This document shows positions 32,843 to 40,043 of a stretch of 46,294 nt of DNA, in pieces. The DNA is from a virus. How positions within the stretch are numbered: the stretch's first letter is position 1; the number at the start of each line of letters is the position of its first letter. The stretch spans positions 1 to 46,294 of IMG/VR virus record IMGVR_UViG_3300037247_000448; one strand, 5' to 3'. The notes beneath the pieces are model-generated. The model did not search any database. It was not told the DNA's origin and was given only the letters and a program-made list of their open reading frames with translations. The translations under genes and the position numbers were made by a program.

Positions 32843-32940
32843 TTCCCCAACGGAATTGTTCTCGTTGGAATGCCGGGGTCGTTTTTACAGGCTTTCATCG
32901 GCCCCGGTGATTGAAAACAGAATAACAGAAGGAGAAAACA
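32843..32940 (+). other. Structured intergenic leader
   Basis: 98 bp without a gene. Two hairpins: CCAACG-n10-CGTTGG, and CCGGGGTCG pairing with CGGCCCCGG across a 17-base loop (9 bp, one G-U). Then AAAACAGAATA (32914-32924), a motif repeated at 33211 and 33715, and AAGGAG before the next ATG. Could attenuate transcription or control translation. Confidence 0.5.
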
Positions 32941-33180
32941 ATGAAACTCGAATCACTAAACATCTATCGTTCGACTTATCCCAAGCCAGAGCACTGGAAG
33001 GGGACAATCGAATATAAGGACGACGATTGTAAAAGTAAGATCGAATTAAGTCTTACATCAGAACAGATCGAGGGAATTTTTCCTATCGTCGCCGAAAAGT
33101 TGGTTGAGGTATCGAAGGAGGCCGCACACCTTTTGAAAGCAGAGATTATTCAGGAAAAAGAAAAGGCGGAGGCAGCTTAA
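32941..33180 (+). CDS. Small protein of unknown function
   Basis: 79 residues (MKLESLNIYRSTYPKPEHWKGTIEYKDDD...). A strand pair, then a helix IVAEKLVEVSKEAAHLLKAEIIQEKEKA. Follows SSB through a structured leader. Unrecognised. Confidence 0.65.
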   Translation: MKLESLNIYRSTYPKPEHWKGTIEYKDDDCKSKIELSLTSEQIEGIFPIVAEKLVEVSKEAAHLLKAEIIQEKEKAEAA

Positions 33181-33381
33181 ATTGACCCCTACGGGTCATC
33201 CGTAGGGATGAAAACAGAATATGATCGGCGTGGCATCAGAAGGTAGATGTAACGGACAGGAAGGCGTGACTTGTCATTAAACGTGAGAACGAGAGCCATA
33301 TCGGGAGTGGCCCCCCGACACTAATAAATGCTCATGCAAGGTGCAAATCCTTGCCGCCGGTCAATAAATGAGAGGAGAGTT
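33181..33381 (+). other. Noncoding region holding RNA-like element copy 1 (33211-33378)
   Basis: No credible frame. The element opens with AAAACAGAATA then GATCGGCG and ends with CGCCGGTC, which can close an 8-bp stem; inside are CATC/GATG, TCGGG/CCCGA and GCAAGG/CCTTGC hairpins. A 27-base 3' segment (TGCCGCCGGTCAATAAATGA then GAGGAGA, 33352-33378) recurs exactly at 33816-33842. The end contains the ribosome-binding site of the next gene. Confidence 0.55.
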
Positions 33382-33726
33382 ATGGAAGTCAAGAACGCTA
33401 AAATAAAATCGACAATGTTGGGAATAGAAGATCATGGCATAATGACCTTTTATCTGCATCTTGATTATGGTGGTTCGGGGCAAGGCGCAGGCGGTTATGC
33501 CCTTGATGAATGGTCGGAAGTGCTAAAGGAACGGATCGGGGCACCGTTCGGTATCGATTTAATCCTCCTCATATTGAAAAGCGTCGGTGTTGAGAAATGG
33601 GAAGACCTGCCTGGCACATACATAAGGGTTAAAGCTGACTATGGGAAAGTTTATGCAATAGGTAATACACTAACTGATAACTGGCTTGATTTCGGTATTT
33701 TCTTTGGGGCGCATAAAACAGAATAG
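33382..33726 (+). CDS. Conserved phage protein, unknown function
   Basis: 114 residues from ATG at 33382 (MEVKNAKIKSTMLGIEDHG); GAGAGGAGAG precedes it. The pattern KSTMLGIEDHG...LDYGGSGQGAGGYALDEW...GVEKWEDLPGTYIRV is one I recognise from many phage early regions, always of unknown function. Flanked on both sides by the repeated RNA-like element. Confidence 0.75.
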   Translation: MEVKNAKIKSTMLGIEDHGIMTFYLHLDYGGSGQGAGGYALDEWSEVLKERIGAPFGIDLILLILKSVGVEKWEDLPGTYIRVKADYGKVYAIGNTLTDNWLDFGIFFGAHKTE

Positions 33727-33842
33727 ATCGGTCGGCGGAAATGATTGAGATTTAGATAGTCTCAATAACGAAACACACGTCACTGAAAGATGTGGGGTGA
33801 AGCAAATAGAAATTCTGCCGCCGGTCAATAAATGAGAGGAGA
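33715..33842 (+). other. RNA-like element copy 2
   Basis: Begins AAAACAGAATAGATCGG, overlapping the last codons of the upstream gene. GGTCGGCGG can pair with CCGCCGGTC (9 bp, two G-U) to close a branched fold with internal arms ATTGAGA/TCTCAAT and ACGTC/GATGT. The 3' 27 bases match copy 1 exactly and include the ribosome-binding site of the next gene. The middle is unlike copy 1. Confidence 0.55.
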
Positions 33843-33847
33843 ATGAA

Positions 33848-34135
33848 ATGAGAGGAATCAAAATCACACCAGTCTTGAACGGCTGGAAATGTCATGTGGG
33901 ATGTCAAGAAGTGGTGTTCACCAGTAAGGAGGAAATGCTTGAAAAGCTGGGTGCCTACATCGATAACCCCAATGAAACCGAAGAGCAATTTTTAAAAGAT
34001 GCAGTCAATAAGCATATTGTAGGTGGTATTGTTGAAACATCCGCAGACTGCGGGGCACGTGGACCGAGCGGTTCGGGCTTGGGGTCTATCGCCGGGGATA
34101 CCTGTGAACCACCAAATCAAGAAAGAACAAGATAA
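33848..34135 (+). CDS. Small protein of unknown function
   Basis: 95 residues (MRGIKITPVLNGWKCHVGCQEVVFTSKEEMLEKLGAYI...). The first 50 residues look folded; the C-terminus is Gly/Ser/Pro-rich. Its leader is RNA-like element copy 2. Confidence 0.65.
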   Translation: MRGIKITPVLNGWKCHVGCQEVVFTSKEEMLEKLGAYIDNPNETEEQFLKDAVNKHIVGGIVETSADCGARGPSGSGLGSIAGDTCEPPNQERTR

Positions 34136-34162
34136 CACTAAACTTTTGGAGGGGGAATCATT

Positions 34163-34276
34163 GTGATTTCAGGACAACCACATAGAAGGGAGCGTGGTCG
34201 ATGGATTGAAACTGTCGCAGTTACTCTTGTAAACCAACAACCCGTCCGGTCAAAACCAACCCGGCTGGGCGGGTGA
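34163..34276 (+). CDS. Possible 37-residue basic peptide
   Basis: GTG at 34163, 7 bases after GGAGGGGG. MISGQPHRRERGRWIETVAVTL...RLGG (GTG as Met). Highly basic, possibly nucleic-acid-binding. Supported mainly by the ribosome-binding site. Confidence 0.35.
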   Translation: MISGQPHRRERGRWIETVAVTLVNQQPVRSKPTRLGG

Positions 34277-34294
34277 ATAAAGGGAGGGGAAACC

Positions 34295-34459
34295 TTGATC
34301 TTGATACATATCACGCAAACAAGCGAAGTCGCCAAGCTCCGGCGCATGGGCGTGGAGGAGCGGCCACCCCACGGCTGGCGGTATGACAATCCTCGTGCAT
34401 CGTTCACGCAACGAGAGTATGGGCATCCATACAAGACAAGGAGAAGCGGGAAGGCATGA
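34295..34459 (+). CDS. 54-residue protein of unknown function
   Basis: TTG at 34295 after GGGAGGGG. MILIHITQTSEVAKLRRMGVEER...GWRYDNPRASFTQREYG. Ends with ATGA overlap into the next gene, which supports the frame. Unrecognised. Confidence 0.5.
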   Translation: MILIHITQTSEVAKLRRMGVEERPPHGWRYDNPRASFTQREYGHPYKTRRSGKA

Positions 34460-34701
34460 AGTGTCCATACTGCCAGAGAATCATTCAGGCCGGGCGTGGT
34501 AGTGGCAAGACAGGTAAGATTACCGATGATGATATTGGTAAAATCCGAGAAAGGCGAGCAAGGGGAGAAATAGTGGAAGCAATTGCATACGACTTTTCGG
34601 TATCGAAAAGTTACGTTAGCTCAATCACTCGTGACCTATCCACAAAACGCAGAAGGGGGACGGTTGGCAAGAGCACCAGCGATCCAGTTGTATGTAAATG
34701 A
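34456..34701 (+). CDS. Small CxxC protein with resolvase-like HTH
   Basis: 81 residues. MKCPYCQRIIQ starts it; TDDDIGKIRERRARGEIVEAIAYDFSVSKSYVSSITRDL follows the resolvase-type helix-turn-helix pattern (core IAYDFSVSKSYVSSI). Probably DNA-binding, next to the DUF1376-like replication gene, so possibly a replication or regulatory partner. Confidence 0.65.
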   Translation: MKCPYCQRIIQAGRGSGKTGKITDDDIGKIRERRARGEIVEAIAYDFSVSKSYVSSITRDLSTKRRRGTVGKSTSDPVVCK

Positions 34702-35011
34702 TTTCACGAGAGACATGGAAGATCACCCGCTTGAAATCGTGGGTGCTTGGATCTTGATAATGTGTAAACTATGGCATTCATCAATAAGGGGACAGATGAC
34801 AAGAACGGCTGACCAGTGGGCAAGAATATTAAGGGTGGATACTGCGAAAGCGAAAGAGCTTTTAGTTTACATAATGAATGAGAAAATCGGGGACGTAACG
34901 GTGTGTAGCGAAAATATAACGGTCACTAACAGACGGATGTATCGAGATCATAGGGACAAGGAATCCAATAGGTTACGGCAAAGAAAGTGGCGTGGGGAAC
35001 ATGGAAAATAA
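34664..35011 (+). CDS. DUF1376-like replication protein, short
   Basis: 115 residues from TTG at 34664 (AGGGGGA upstream); longer in-frame ATG at 34583 lies inside the HTH gene. APAIQLYVNDFTRDMEDHPLEIVGAWILIMCKLWHSS is the DUF1376 pattern of a winged-helix domain seen in phage replisome organisers. The C-terminus is basic (ESNRLRQRKWRGEHGK). The next gene may be the second half of the same system. Confidence 0.65.
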   Translation: MARAPAIQLYVNDFTRDMEDHPLEIVGAWILIMCKLWHSSIRGQMTRTADQWARILRVDTAKAKELLVYIMNEKIGDVTVCSENITVTNRRMYRDHRDKESNRLRQRKWRGEHGK

Positions 35012-35447
35012 CAAGAAAATAACTCCCCCTTCTTCTACTTCATCTTCATCTTCTACTTCATCTTCAGATATTAATCTTAATCCGGTCAGTAGACCGGCCA
35101 AAATTGCAGACGGAACTTACAGAGACAAGATCCGGTGGATTATTGAAACTGTCGACAAAATTCTCGATTTGAAATGTTCCGGTGGACAGGCAGGTAAGAT
35201 TCTCAAGTGGGCTGGTAATGTCGGGGATGCTATCACTGCAATTCATAAGACCGGTGATTGGATTGAGGATAAAGATTTTATGGGTGCTGTCCGCAAAGAA
35301 CTTCGTGGTCGTCGTCTCTGGTCGGATGTTAACCTTGCGGATTCTAAGGCATATAACAATCGTTTCGAGAAAATGTTAGATCAAAAATACGGATATGGAC
35401 TGGCTGACACTTTGATAAAAATGCTGAAAGGGCAATCGCCCGCATGA
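35001..35447 (+). CDS. Putative replisome-organiser C-terminal partner
   Basis: 148 residues from ATG at 35001. A Ser/Thr linker (STSSSSSTSSSD) is followed by a helical domain: YRDKIRWIIETVDKILDL, GGQAGKILKWAGNVGDAITAIHKTGDW. The order DUF1376 - Ser linker - helical domain resembles one-piece replication proteins of other phages, here split by a short overlap. Inference. Confidence 0.55.
   Translation: MENNKKITPPSSTSSSSSTSSSDINLNPVSRPAKIADGTYRDKIRWIIETVDKILDLKCSGGQAGKILKWAGNVGDAITAIHKTGDWIEDKDFMGAVRKELRGRRLWSDVNLADSKAYNNRFEKMLDQKYGYGLADTLIKMLKGQSPA
35031..35066 (+). repeat. 18-bp tandem repeat, two copies
   Basis: TCTTCTACTTCATCTTCA twice in tandem, encoding the Ser/Thr linker of the gene above. 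Pyrimidine-only except for A; likely slippage-prone. Confidence 0.8.
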
Positions 35448-35460
35448 AAGGAGGACGTGG

Positions 35461-35691
35461 ATGTTTCACAACATTAAAGATGGCGAATGGTTTGATCTAA
35501 CGAAAGAGTTTAAACTTACATGTTGCGATTGTAGTCTTGTCCACGATGGAGAATACCGTATGTCCCCTGATAATCCAGATACAATTCAGTTTCGGGTTTA
35601 TCGTAATAAATGGTTAACGACTATTCGGAGAAAGGAGAACGTGGATGAAAAAGTTAGCAATTGTGATAATAATCCTAATTTTAGCATGTAA
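35461..35691 (+). CDS. Small Cys-containing protein
   Basis: 76 residues (MFHNIKDGEWFDLTKEFKLTCCDCSLVHDG...FRVYRNKWLTTIRRK). CCDC plus His may bind metal. Overlaps the next gene by 47 bases; it may stop functionally near residue 60. Confidence 0.6.
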   Translation: MFHNIKDGEWFDLTKEFKLTCCDCSLVHDGEYRMSPDNPDTIQFRVYRNKWLTTIRRKENVDEKVSNCDNNPNFSM

Positions 35692-36028
35692 GACACCGAC
35701 TGTTTATTCTTTACTCCACCCTCATGTCACAACAGAAACAGAATGTGTGCCGACATACTGGAAAACAAAAGTCGTTATCTATACCGATAGTTTGTATTGT
35801 CATTATTGGTGGGTGCCATCAGTTTATTACAGTGGTGTAGATACCCTATTAGTTAATGATCCATCGTGCCCCCAGTTAAAGAGGGCAATATACTTTAACT
35901 ACCGCACCCGATCACTATACACCATTGCCCTTAACTGCTCTACCTATGTTTTGGTTTATGAAAGACTTTGTTATGGGAAAAAATCCCTTAACAGGGAAGA
36001 TGTTTTATATCCAGGGGACGGAAGATGA
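35645..36028 (+). CDS. Exported protein, early arm
   Basis: 127 residues. MKKLAIVIIILILACKTPTVYS is a signal peptide or lipoprotein-like start (LILAC). The mature part is Tyr-, Thr- and Cys-rich (CVPTYWKTKVVIYTDSLYCHYWWV). Similar in style to 40044-40412. An early exported phage protein could alter the host envelope, for example superinfection exclusion (inference). Confidence 0.6.
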   Translation: MKKLAIVIIILILACKTPTVYSLLHPHVTTETECVPTYWKTKVVIYTDSLYCHYWWVPSVYYSGVDTLLVNDPSCPQLKRAIYFNYRTRSLYTIALNCSTYVLVYERLCYGKKSLNREDVLYPGDGR

Positions 36029-36300
36029 CCGACACGCAAAAACTCATTGAGAAAGTCTGCGACGATCTCAAGGCTATGTTGATCGCCAAGAACAAGGGCT
36101 ATGGCAACTCAGCATTAGACCCGTTACACATCTTCAGCCGTATCGACGCAACCGATCAGATAGCAGTTCGCATTGATGACAAACTGAGCCGCATAGCTCG
36201 TGGTGACCTGCTTGCTGTGCAGGGTGAGGACTACTGGGATACGGTCAGGGATTTAATCGGCTACTTGGTGTTGCTGATAGTGCAGATGGAGGCGAAATGA
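36025..36300 (+). CDS. DUF1599-like protein (nucleotide-modification-associated domain 1)
   Basis: 91 residues. AKNKGYGNSALDPLHIFSRIDATDQIAVRIDDKLSRI...DYWDTVRDLIGYLVLL matches the DUF1599 pattern (KNxxYG, DDKLSRI, DTxxDLxxYxxL). The family is linked by context to nucleotide modification, but no partner enzyme is seen here. Confidence 0.75.
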   Translation: MTDTQKLIEKVCDDLKAMLIAKNKGYGNSALDPLHIFSRIDATDQIAVRIDDKLSRIARGDLLAVQGEDYWDTVRDLIGYLVLLIVQMEAK

Positions 36301-36307
36301 TTAGCTG

Positions 36308-36335
36308 TCCTATTAAGTATATATACTTAATAGGA
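36308..36335. repeat. Perfect 28-bp palindrome
   Basis: Left arm TCCTATTAAGTATA, right arm its exact reverse complement, no spacer. Fills half of the 55-bp gap after the DUF1599-like gene. No T-run follows, so a simple terminator is unlikely. AT-rich centre could extrude as a cruciform or bind a dimeric regulator. Confidence 0.85.
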
Positions 36336-36355
36336 TCACGTTCTGCCAATATGAC

Positions 36356-36694
36356 ATGGGGGGGGTTTTGGGTAGGGGTGGAGTAAAGAATAAACGGTTT
36401 GGTTCAGTAAAGGAGAGAGAGTATGCCAATATCTTACGATCAGAGGGATACGTTGTTGAGAGAGCGGGATCGAGTCTTGGGCCTCATGACCTTACCTGTC
36501 TCTATCTCGGAGATGAACAACCACATTCTCTCTGGGTGCAAGTCAAGGCTGGAACGAGACAATATATTAACCGTGCCAAGCAGGAATGGGATCGTCCGCA
36601 TTTACCACCTTACCACTTCCCCCGACTCGCTTGCTTCATCAGAGAAGAACGCAAGTGGTTCGACTGGGATGGCAAAACCTGGCAAGAGCATTGA
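36356..36694 (+). CDS. PD-(D/E)XK-like nuclease
   Basis: 112 residues. KEREYANILRSEGYVVERAGSSLGPHDLTCLY...LWVQVKAG has the layout of Holliday-junction-resolvase/VRR-type nucleases: Glu in the first helix, Asp in PHDL, then QVK. ATG at 36356 starts inside a run of eight G, so the true start may be a few codons later. A 101-residue frame (36422-36728) overlaps in another phase. Confidence 0.65.
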   Translation: MGGVLGRGGVKNKRFGSVKEREYANILRSEGYVVERAGSSLGPHDLTCLYLGDEQPHSLWVQVKAGTRQYINRAKQEWDRPHLPPYHFPRLACFIREERKWFDWDGKTWQEH

Positions 36695-36732
36695 TGAAAC
36701 CCCACCCGAACCTGTAAAAAAGGAGTGAAGAA

Positions 36733-36996
36733 ATGTTTGAATGGATTTGTAACATGGATTTAATCTGGGGGCTATTGATTACTGGTGTGGGGGTGATTAT
36801 TGGATTGGCAGTATTGATAGTGGGCGGATGTTTTATATCCATATGGATTGGAGACCTGTGGGGCTTACTTCCATATCGAGTGAGGGAAGTGATTGAAAAA
36901 ATAGGCATGGTAGTAAAGGTAATTTTTATCACACTGGTTGTGTTGACAGGGTTATTCATTATGACCTTGATAGCATATGATGGAATTTGCGGATAG
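36733..36996 (+). CDS. Membrane protein, two helices
   Basis: 87 residues; transmembrane helices at about 12-36 and 61-82, with a charged VREVIEKIG between. AAGGAG upstream. Unknown; could be an early inner-membrane modifier. Confidence 0.65.
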   Translation: MFEWICNMDLIWGLLITGVGVIIGLAVLIVGGCFISIWIGDLWGLLPYRVREVIEKIGMVVKVIFITLVVLTGLFIMTLIAYDGICG

Positions 36997-37004
36997 GAGG
37001 CGTC

Positions 37005-37337
37005 ATGACCCACGCAGCACGTTTAACGCAGAAACGGCTGGAGGGGGAGATACTGAAGTTGCTGGAGGGGGAGAGTGCAAGGTTATTTGCCAATGGGGCA
37101 CAAAACTGTCTATTCTGTAAGAAATATGGCAGTATCGTAAAAGTGAGTTACGACTTTCATAAAGTCACGGATTGTAGTCGGTGTCCGGTTTTTATTGGAT
37201 TAGGATGTATATGTGATGAGGACAATCTATTGAAAAACATACACGATCGCATGGTATCAATGATTTGGGAGCCGAGAGAAAAAGACAACGCCATCCCCGG
37301 CGCCCTGGCGATCCACCTGTGGCTGTTTGAACTTTAA
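37005..37337 (+). CDS. Cys-rich protein
   Basis: 110 residues from ATG at 37005 (GGAGG upstream). Helical start, then CLFCKKYGS, DCSRCPVFIGLGCICDE: six Cys in two clusters, possibly zinc-binding or Fe-S. Not recognised. Confidence 0.65.
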   Translation: MTHAARLTQKRLEGEILKLLEGESARLFANGAQNCLFCKKYGSIVKVSYDFHKVTDCSRCPVFIGLGCICDEDNLLKNIHDRMVSMIWEPREKDNAIPGALAIHLWLFEL

Positions 37338-37366
37338 CAAAGACCATACGGTCAAGGAGTGTAGCG

Positions 37367-37612
37367 ATGAAGTTGGAAGAAAGACTTGAAAAACTCAAAG
37401 AGATGGTTGGCGTTCAATGCTCCAACGGGAATTGGAATTATGATCCCTATATGCACGGCATGGCAAACGGGATGATCTTCTGTGAAGCGTTGATGGAAAA
37501 TAAGGATCCTCAATATCTTGGGGCACCGAAAGTATGGTTGCACGACAAGCGTAGAGGTGGGCCGCTTCGACCCACCATCCCGCCGAGCGGGGATAAAGAG
37601 GAGGTCACGTGA
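37367..37612 (+). CDS. Conserved phage protein, unknown function
   Basis: 81 residues. GNWNYDPYMHGMANGMIFCEAL is a pattern I recognise from many phage early regions. GGAG upstream. Stop overlaps the next GTG. Confidence 0.7.
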   Translation: MKLEERLEKLKEMVGVQCSNGNWNYDPYMHGMANGMIFCEALMENKDPQYLGAPKVWLHDKRRGGPLRPTIPPSGDKEEVT

Positions 37613-37773
37613 TAATCTATCACTGGACGGGCGAATACCGCCCACCGGATAAGGGGGAGTGGTATTTCGATCCAATCAACGGAGCTTTTCAAATGGCGGG
37701 ACAGTTGATATGTGGCGAGAGTCGTTGGATTCTCCGCCGTGAAGAACTCCCCGACACCGACGGGGGTGAATGA
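37609..37773 (+). CDS. 54-residue protein of unknown function
   Basis: GTG at 37609 (GTGA overlap). MIIYHWTGEYRPPDKGEWYFDPINGAF (GTG as Met), Trp-rich. Ends by overlapping the next start. Confidence 0.5.
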   Translation: MIIYHWTGEYRPPDKGEWYFDPINGAFQMAGQLICGESRWILRREELPDTDGGE

Positions 37774-38000
37774 TGGGGGAGCACATTTGTTATTTAATTA
37801 CAATTCTTAACGGGACGGAATTACTTCAGTGTGCGTTAAGAGTAAAACGTGATTCAATTTCCTCCGACTGTCAGATATTTCCGATGGAGCCGGAAAACAG
37901 AAGGGAGCTACATGAAATGCTACCCTTGCACGTCAAATCGTGTGGCCCGATTGTAGAGATCACAGAAATATTTGAGATTACCATCAAGGAGGCCACATGA
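37770..38000 (+). CDS. Small protein of unknown function
   Basis: 76 residues (MMGEHICYLITILNGTELLQCALRVKRD...). ATG at 37770 or 37773. Beta-rich start, then a helix. ATGA overlap with the next gene. Confidence 0.6.
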   Translation: MMGEHICYLITILNGTELLQCALRVKRDSISSDCQIFPMEPENRRELHEMLPLHVKSCGPIVEITEIFEITIKEAT

Positions 38001-38308
38001 ACGTGAAGAAATGGCTGACGAAAAGCCAGTGGGAAGATTATGTCGCACTGATGGGATACGCTTGTGTTCATAAGGCTCTGGATACAAGTGGACTCGAAAG
38101 GCTCGTTGCCGAACTCGCCGCCTGCCGTGAGCTATCCGAGCAACGGCGGGTGCTGATGGAGAAGCATCAATTTGATTCATTGGGTATGGGGGTTCATCGA
38201 TGTAAGGAATGCAAGGCTTCTCCCGTATGGCATTCTGAAGATAAATATCCCCCTTGCAAACCCGACTGCGCCTGGGATGCGGCGCTGAAGGGCGTGGGAG
38301 GAGAGTGA
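37997..38308 (+). CDS. Helical protein with C-terminal metal motif
   Basis: 103 residues. SGLERLVAELAACRELSEQRRVLMEK helix, then HRCKECKASPVWHSEDKYPPCKPDC, the CxxC...H...C...C site of phage early micro-proteins. Confidence 0.65.
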   Translation: MNVKKWLTKSQWEDYVALMGYACVHKALDTSGLERLVAELAACRELSEQRRVLMEKHQFDSLGMGVHRCKECKASPVWHSEDKYPPCKPDCAWDAALKGVGGE

Positions 38309-38309
38309 G

Positions 38310-38567
38310 ATGCCGAAGACGCTTCACCTGACGTTACATCGTAAATGGTTTGATAAGATTCGGTCGGGGGAAAAGATGGAAGAGTACCGGGATGAATCAC
38401 CATATTGGGATTCGAGATTAGAAAATAGAAACTACGATGTGATTCGATTTGTCAATGGTTACGGCAAGGATAGACCGTTTATAGTGGTTGAATTTAAGGG
38501 GAGTTTTTGTGTGGGTGGGACATGGACGATTAAGCTCGGCAAAATATTGGAGGAAGGTAATGTCTAA
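38310..38567 (+). CDS. ASCH-domain protein
   Basis: 85 residues. LHLTLHRKWFDKIRSGEKMEEYRDESPYW...YDVIRFVNGYGKDRPFIVVEFKG is the ASCH/DUF3850 pattern: the Lys-rich helix with EEYRD, and the strand DVIRFxNGY. ASCH proteins are PUA-like RNA or nucleotide-handling modules, some of them cytidine amidohydrolases. Length is typical. Confidence 0.8.
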   Translation: MPKTLHLTLHRKWFDKIRSGEKMEEYRDESPYWDSRLENRNYDVIRFVNGYGKDRPFIVVEFKGSFCVGGTWTIKLGKILEEGNV

Positions 38568-38829
38568 AGAATTAGATCTCGACCGGCTCAAGGCGGTGTC
38601 GGAGACGATGGCGAAATGGATTAAGCCAATTATTTGGATTAAACCCCATACGACCCCGATGAACCCCGATGCTCGATTTCAGGTGCCGATTAAGGATCTG
38701 CTTTCCATCAAAGACGACTTGCTCCGGCTGGCGGATGAGAATGAGGAATTGAGGGAAGCTAATAAATTATGGCAGGCAACCATGAGAGGGTTTGTCCCGG
38801 GTAGTCATAAAGATTTGGAGAAACCTTAA
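38560..38829 (+). CDS. Helical protein of unknown function
   Basis: 89 residues from ATG at 38560. KDLLSIKDDLLRLADENEELREANKLWQ is a coiled-coil helix. Overlaps the ASCH gene by 8 bases. Confidence 0.6.
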   Translation: MSKELDLDRLKAVSETMAKWIKPIIWIKPHTTPMNPDARFQVPIKDLLSIKDDLLRLADENEELREANKLWQATMRGFVPGSHKDLEKP

Positions 38830-38856
38830 CCCCCGCATCGGCGGGAGGAGCGAAGG

Positions 38857-38940
38857 ATGAAGATTGACTGGGAATCTGAGTTCAAAGAAATGTTCTTGGC
38901 GTTGATATACCTGATTGTGTGTCTCAAGGGAAACCGATGA
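38857..38940 (+). CDS. 27-residue membrane peptide
   Basis: MKIDWESEFKEMFLALIYLIVCLKGNR: acidic start and one short hydrophobic helix. GGAGGAG upstream and ATGA overlap downstream. A CCCGC-ATCG-GCGGG hairpin lies just before it. Confidence 0.4.
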   Translation: MKIDWESEFKEMFLALIYLIVCLKGNR

Positions 38941-39194
38941 GCGCCAGACCGACCGATGCTGAAGTGCTACGAGATGACGAGAAGTTTGCATTGAAAGCCG
39001 CCGAAAGCAGGGAACGGCTCAAGATGACATACCAGGATGATGAAACAGCCTTACTACTTCGAGACCGCCTTGTCGAAGCACGGGAGGTGTTGCGGGAGAT
39101 AGGGGAGATGGATTCCGTTGATGATTGTGGCTCGGATTGTTCAGGCTGTCGAGAGAAAATCAAACTCGCCAAAAACGCCTGCAAGGAGGGATAA
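38937..39194 (+). CDS. Helical protein with CxxC
   Basis: 85 residues from ATG at 38937. LRDRLVEAREVLREIGEMDSVDDCGSDCSGCREKIKLAK: helix then a three-Cys cluster. Unknown. Confidence 0.6.
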   Translation: MSARPTDAEVLRDDEKFALKAAESRERLKMTYQDDETALLLRDRLVEAREVLREIGEMDSVDDCGSDCSGCREKIKLAKNACKEG

Positions 39195-39421
39195 TGGGAC
39201 TTCGGTGTAGAGTAATTGACCATCGTCCCATTGGGCATGATCCTATTTTTGTGAACGGCTATCCCGTTGTATGCCCTAATGCTTTTAAGATAGCACCGGG
39301 GAAAATGATTAAAGTTGAGGAAAGTATATGGGCGAAGACCTGTGGATGTTGTGGTGTCGAGTTTCAAAGGGAAATTTATTCACGAGATCCACACCCACCG
39401 CCGTGGGTTGGATTGAAGTAG
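39194..39421 (+). CDS. Small Cys protein
   Basis: 75 residues from ATG at 39194. GYPVVCPNAFKIAPGKMIKVEESIWAKTCGCCGVEF: Cys at CGCC plus one earlier. Beta-rich. Unknown. Confidence 0.6.
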   Translation: MGLRCRVIDHRPIGHDPIFVNGYPVVCPNAFKIAPGKMIKVEESIWAKTCGCCGVEFQREIYSRDPHPPPWVGLK

Positions 39422-39430
39422 GAGGCTCTA

Positions 39431-40039
39431 ATGGCTGAACCGTTTACGGATGAGCAGATAGTGATACTTCAAAAGGAATTTGATGGCTATGACCATGCGT
39501 CGGGGTTTCGGTTTACCCGAAAAGCCTTTGGCCGTTTCCTCGACACCATCACCGCCGACCGCAAGGAATTGGAGAAATATCGACAGGGCTGGTTGGTCAA
39601 GGAAAACGAAAAGCTCGAGAAGCGGATCGAGGAATGCAAAGAGGATCTTGCTACCTTCAAGAAAATGATGCTTGATTTGGATAAGACAAACGAGGAAAAC
39701 TATAAGTGGATCGAGGAGTTGGAGATTTCTATCAAGATTCAAAAGGCTGAGTATGACGATCACGAAAAAACATGGTTCCAGATTATAGAAAGCTGGACTA
39801 ATCAACACCCCGTTAGCCAGCGAGAGGCGGTGCGCTATCTTGAAAAATATGCCGTAAAGAAAAAAGAGCAGATTAGAGACCAGACCGCCGAGATCGAGCG
39901 GCTGCGGGGTGCGTTGGAACCGTTTGCGCCAACATATGACATTATGGAAAACGCTTGTTGGGGAATATTTTTGGGCGGACTAATTAGACGTAACTTTGTA
40001 GATGCCCGCCAAGCCCTCGACGCAGGAAAGGAGAAGTGA
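39431..40039 (+). CDS. Coiled-coil protein
   Basis: 202 residues. Residues about 48-115 form a long coiled coil (KENEKLEKRIEECKEDLATFKKMM), with a second near 145-165. No catalytic motif. AGGAGG upstream. One of the larger early proteins; may be a scaffold or structural host-interaction protein. Confidence 0.7.
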   Translation: MAEPFTDEQIVILQKEFDGYDHASGFRFTRKAFGRFLDTITADRKELEKYRQGWLVKENEKLEKRIEECKEDLATFKKMMLDLDKTNEENYKWIEELEISIKIQKAEYDDHEKTWFQIIESWTNQHPVSQREAVRYLEKYAVKKKEQIRDQTAEIERLRGALEPFAPTYDIMENACWGIFLGGLIRRNFVDARQALDAGKEK

Positions 40040-40043
40040 TAAA

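Noticed and set aside
33336-33360. tRNA-like T-arm (CAAGG-TGCAAAT-CCTTG) followed by a 7-base acceptor-like CCGCCGG
   Set aside because: No matching anticodon arm or D-arm at proper spacing, and copy 2 of the element keeps the CCGCCGG end but lacks the T-arm; treated as part of a repeated RNA-like leader.
36422-36728. 101-residue frame with a good SD overlapping the PD-(D/E)XK-like nuclease
   Set aside because: Its sequence has no recognisable domain, while the overlapping frame has a coherent nuclease pattern; kept out as a probable shadow, although dual coding is not excluded.
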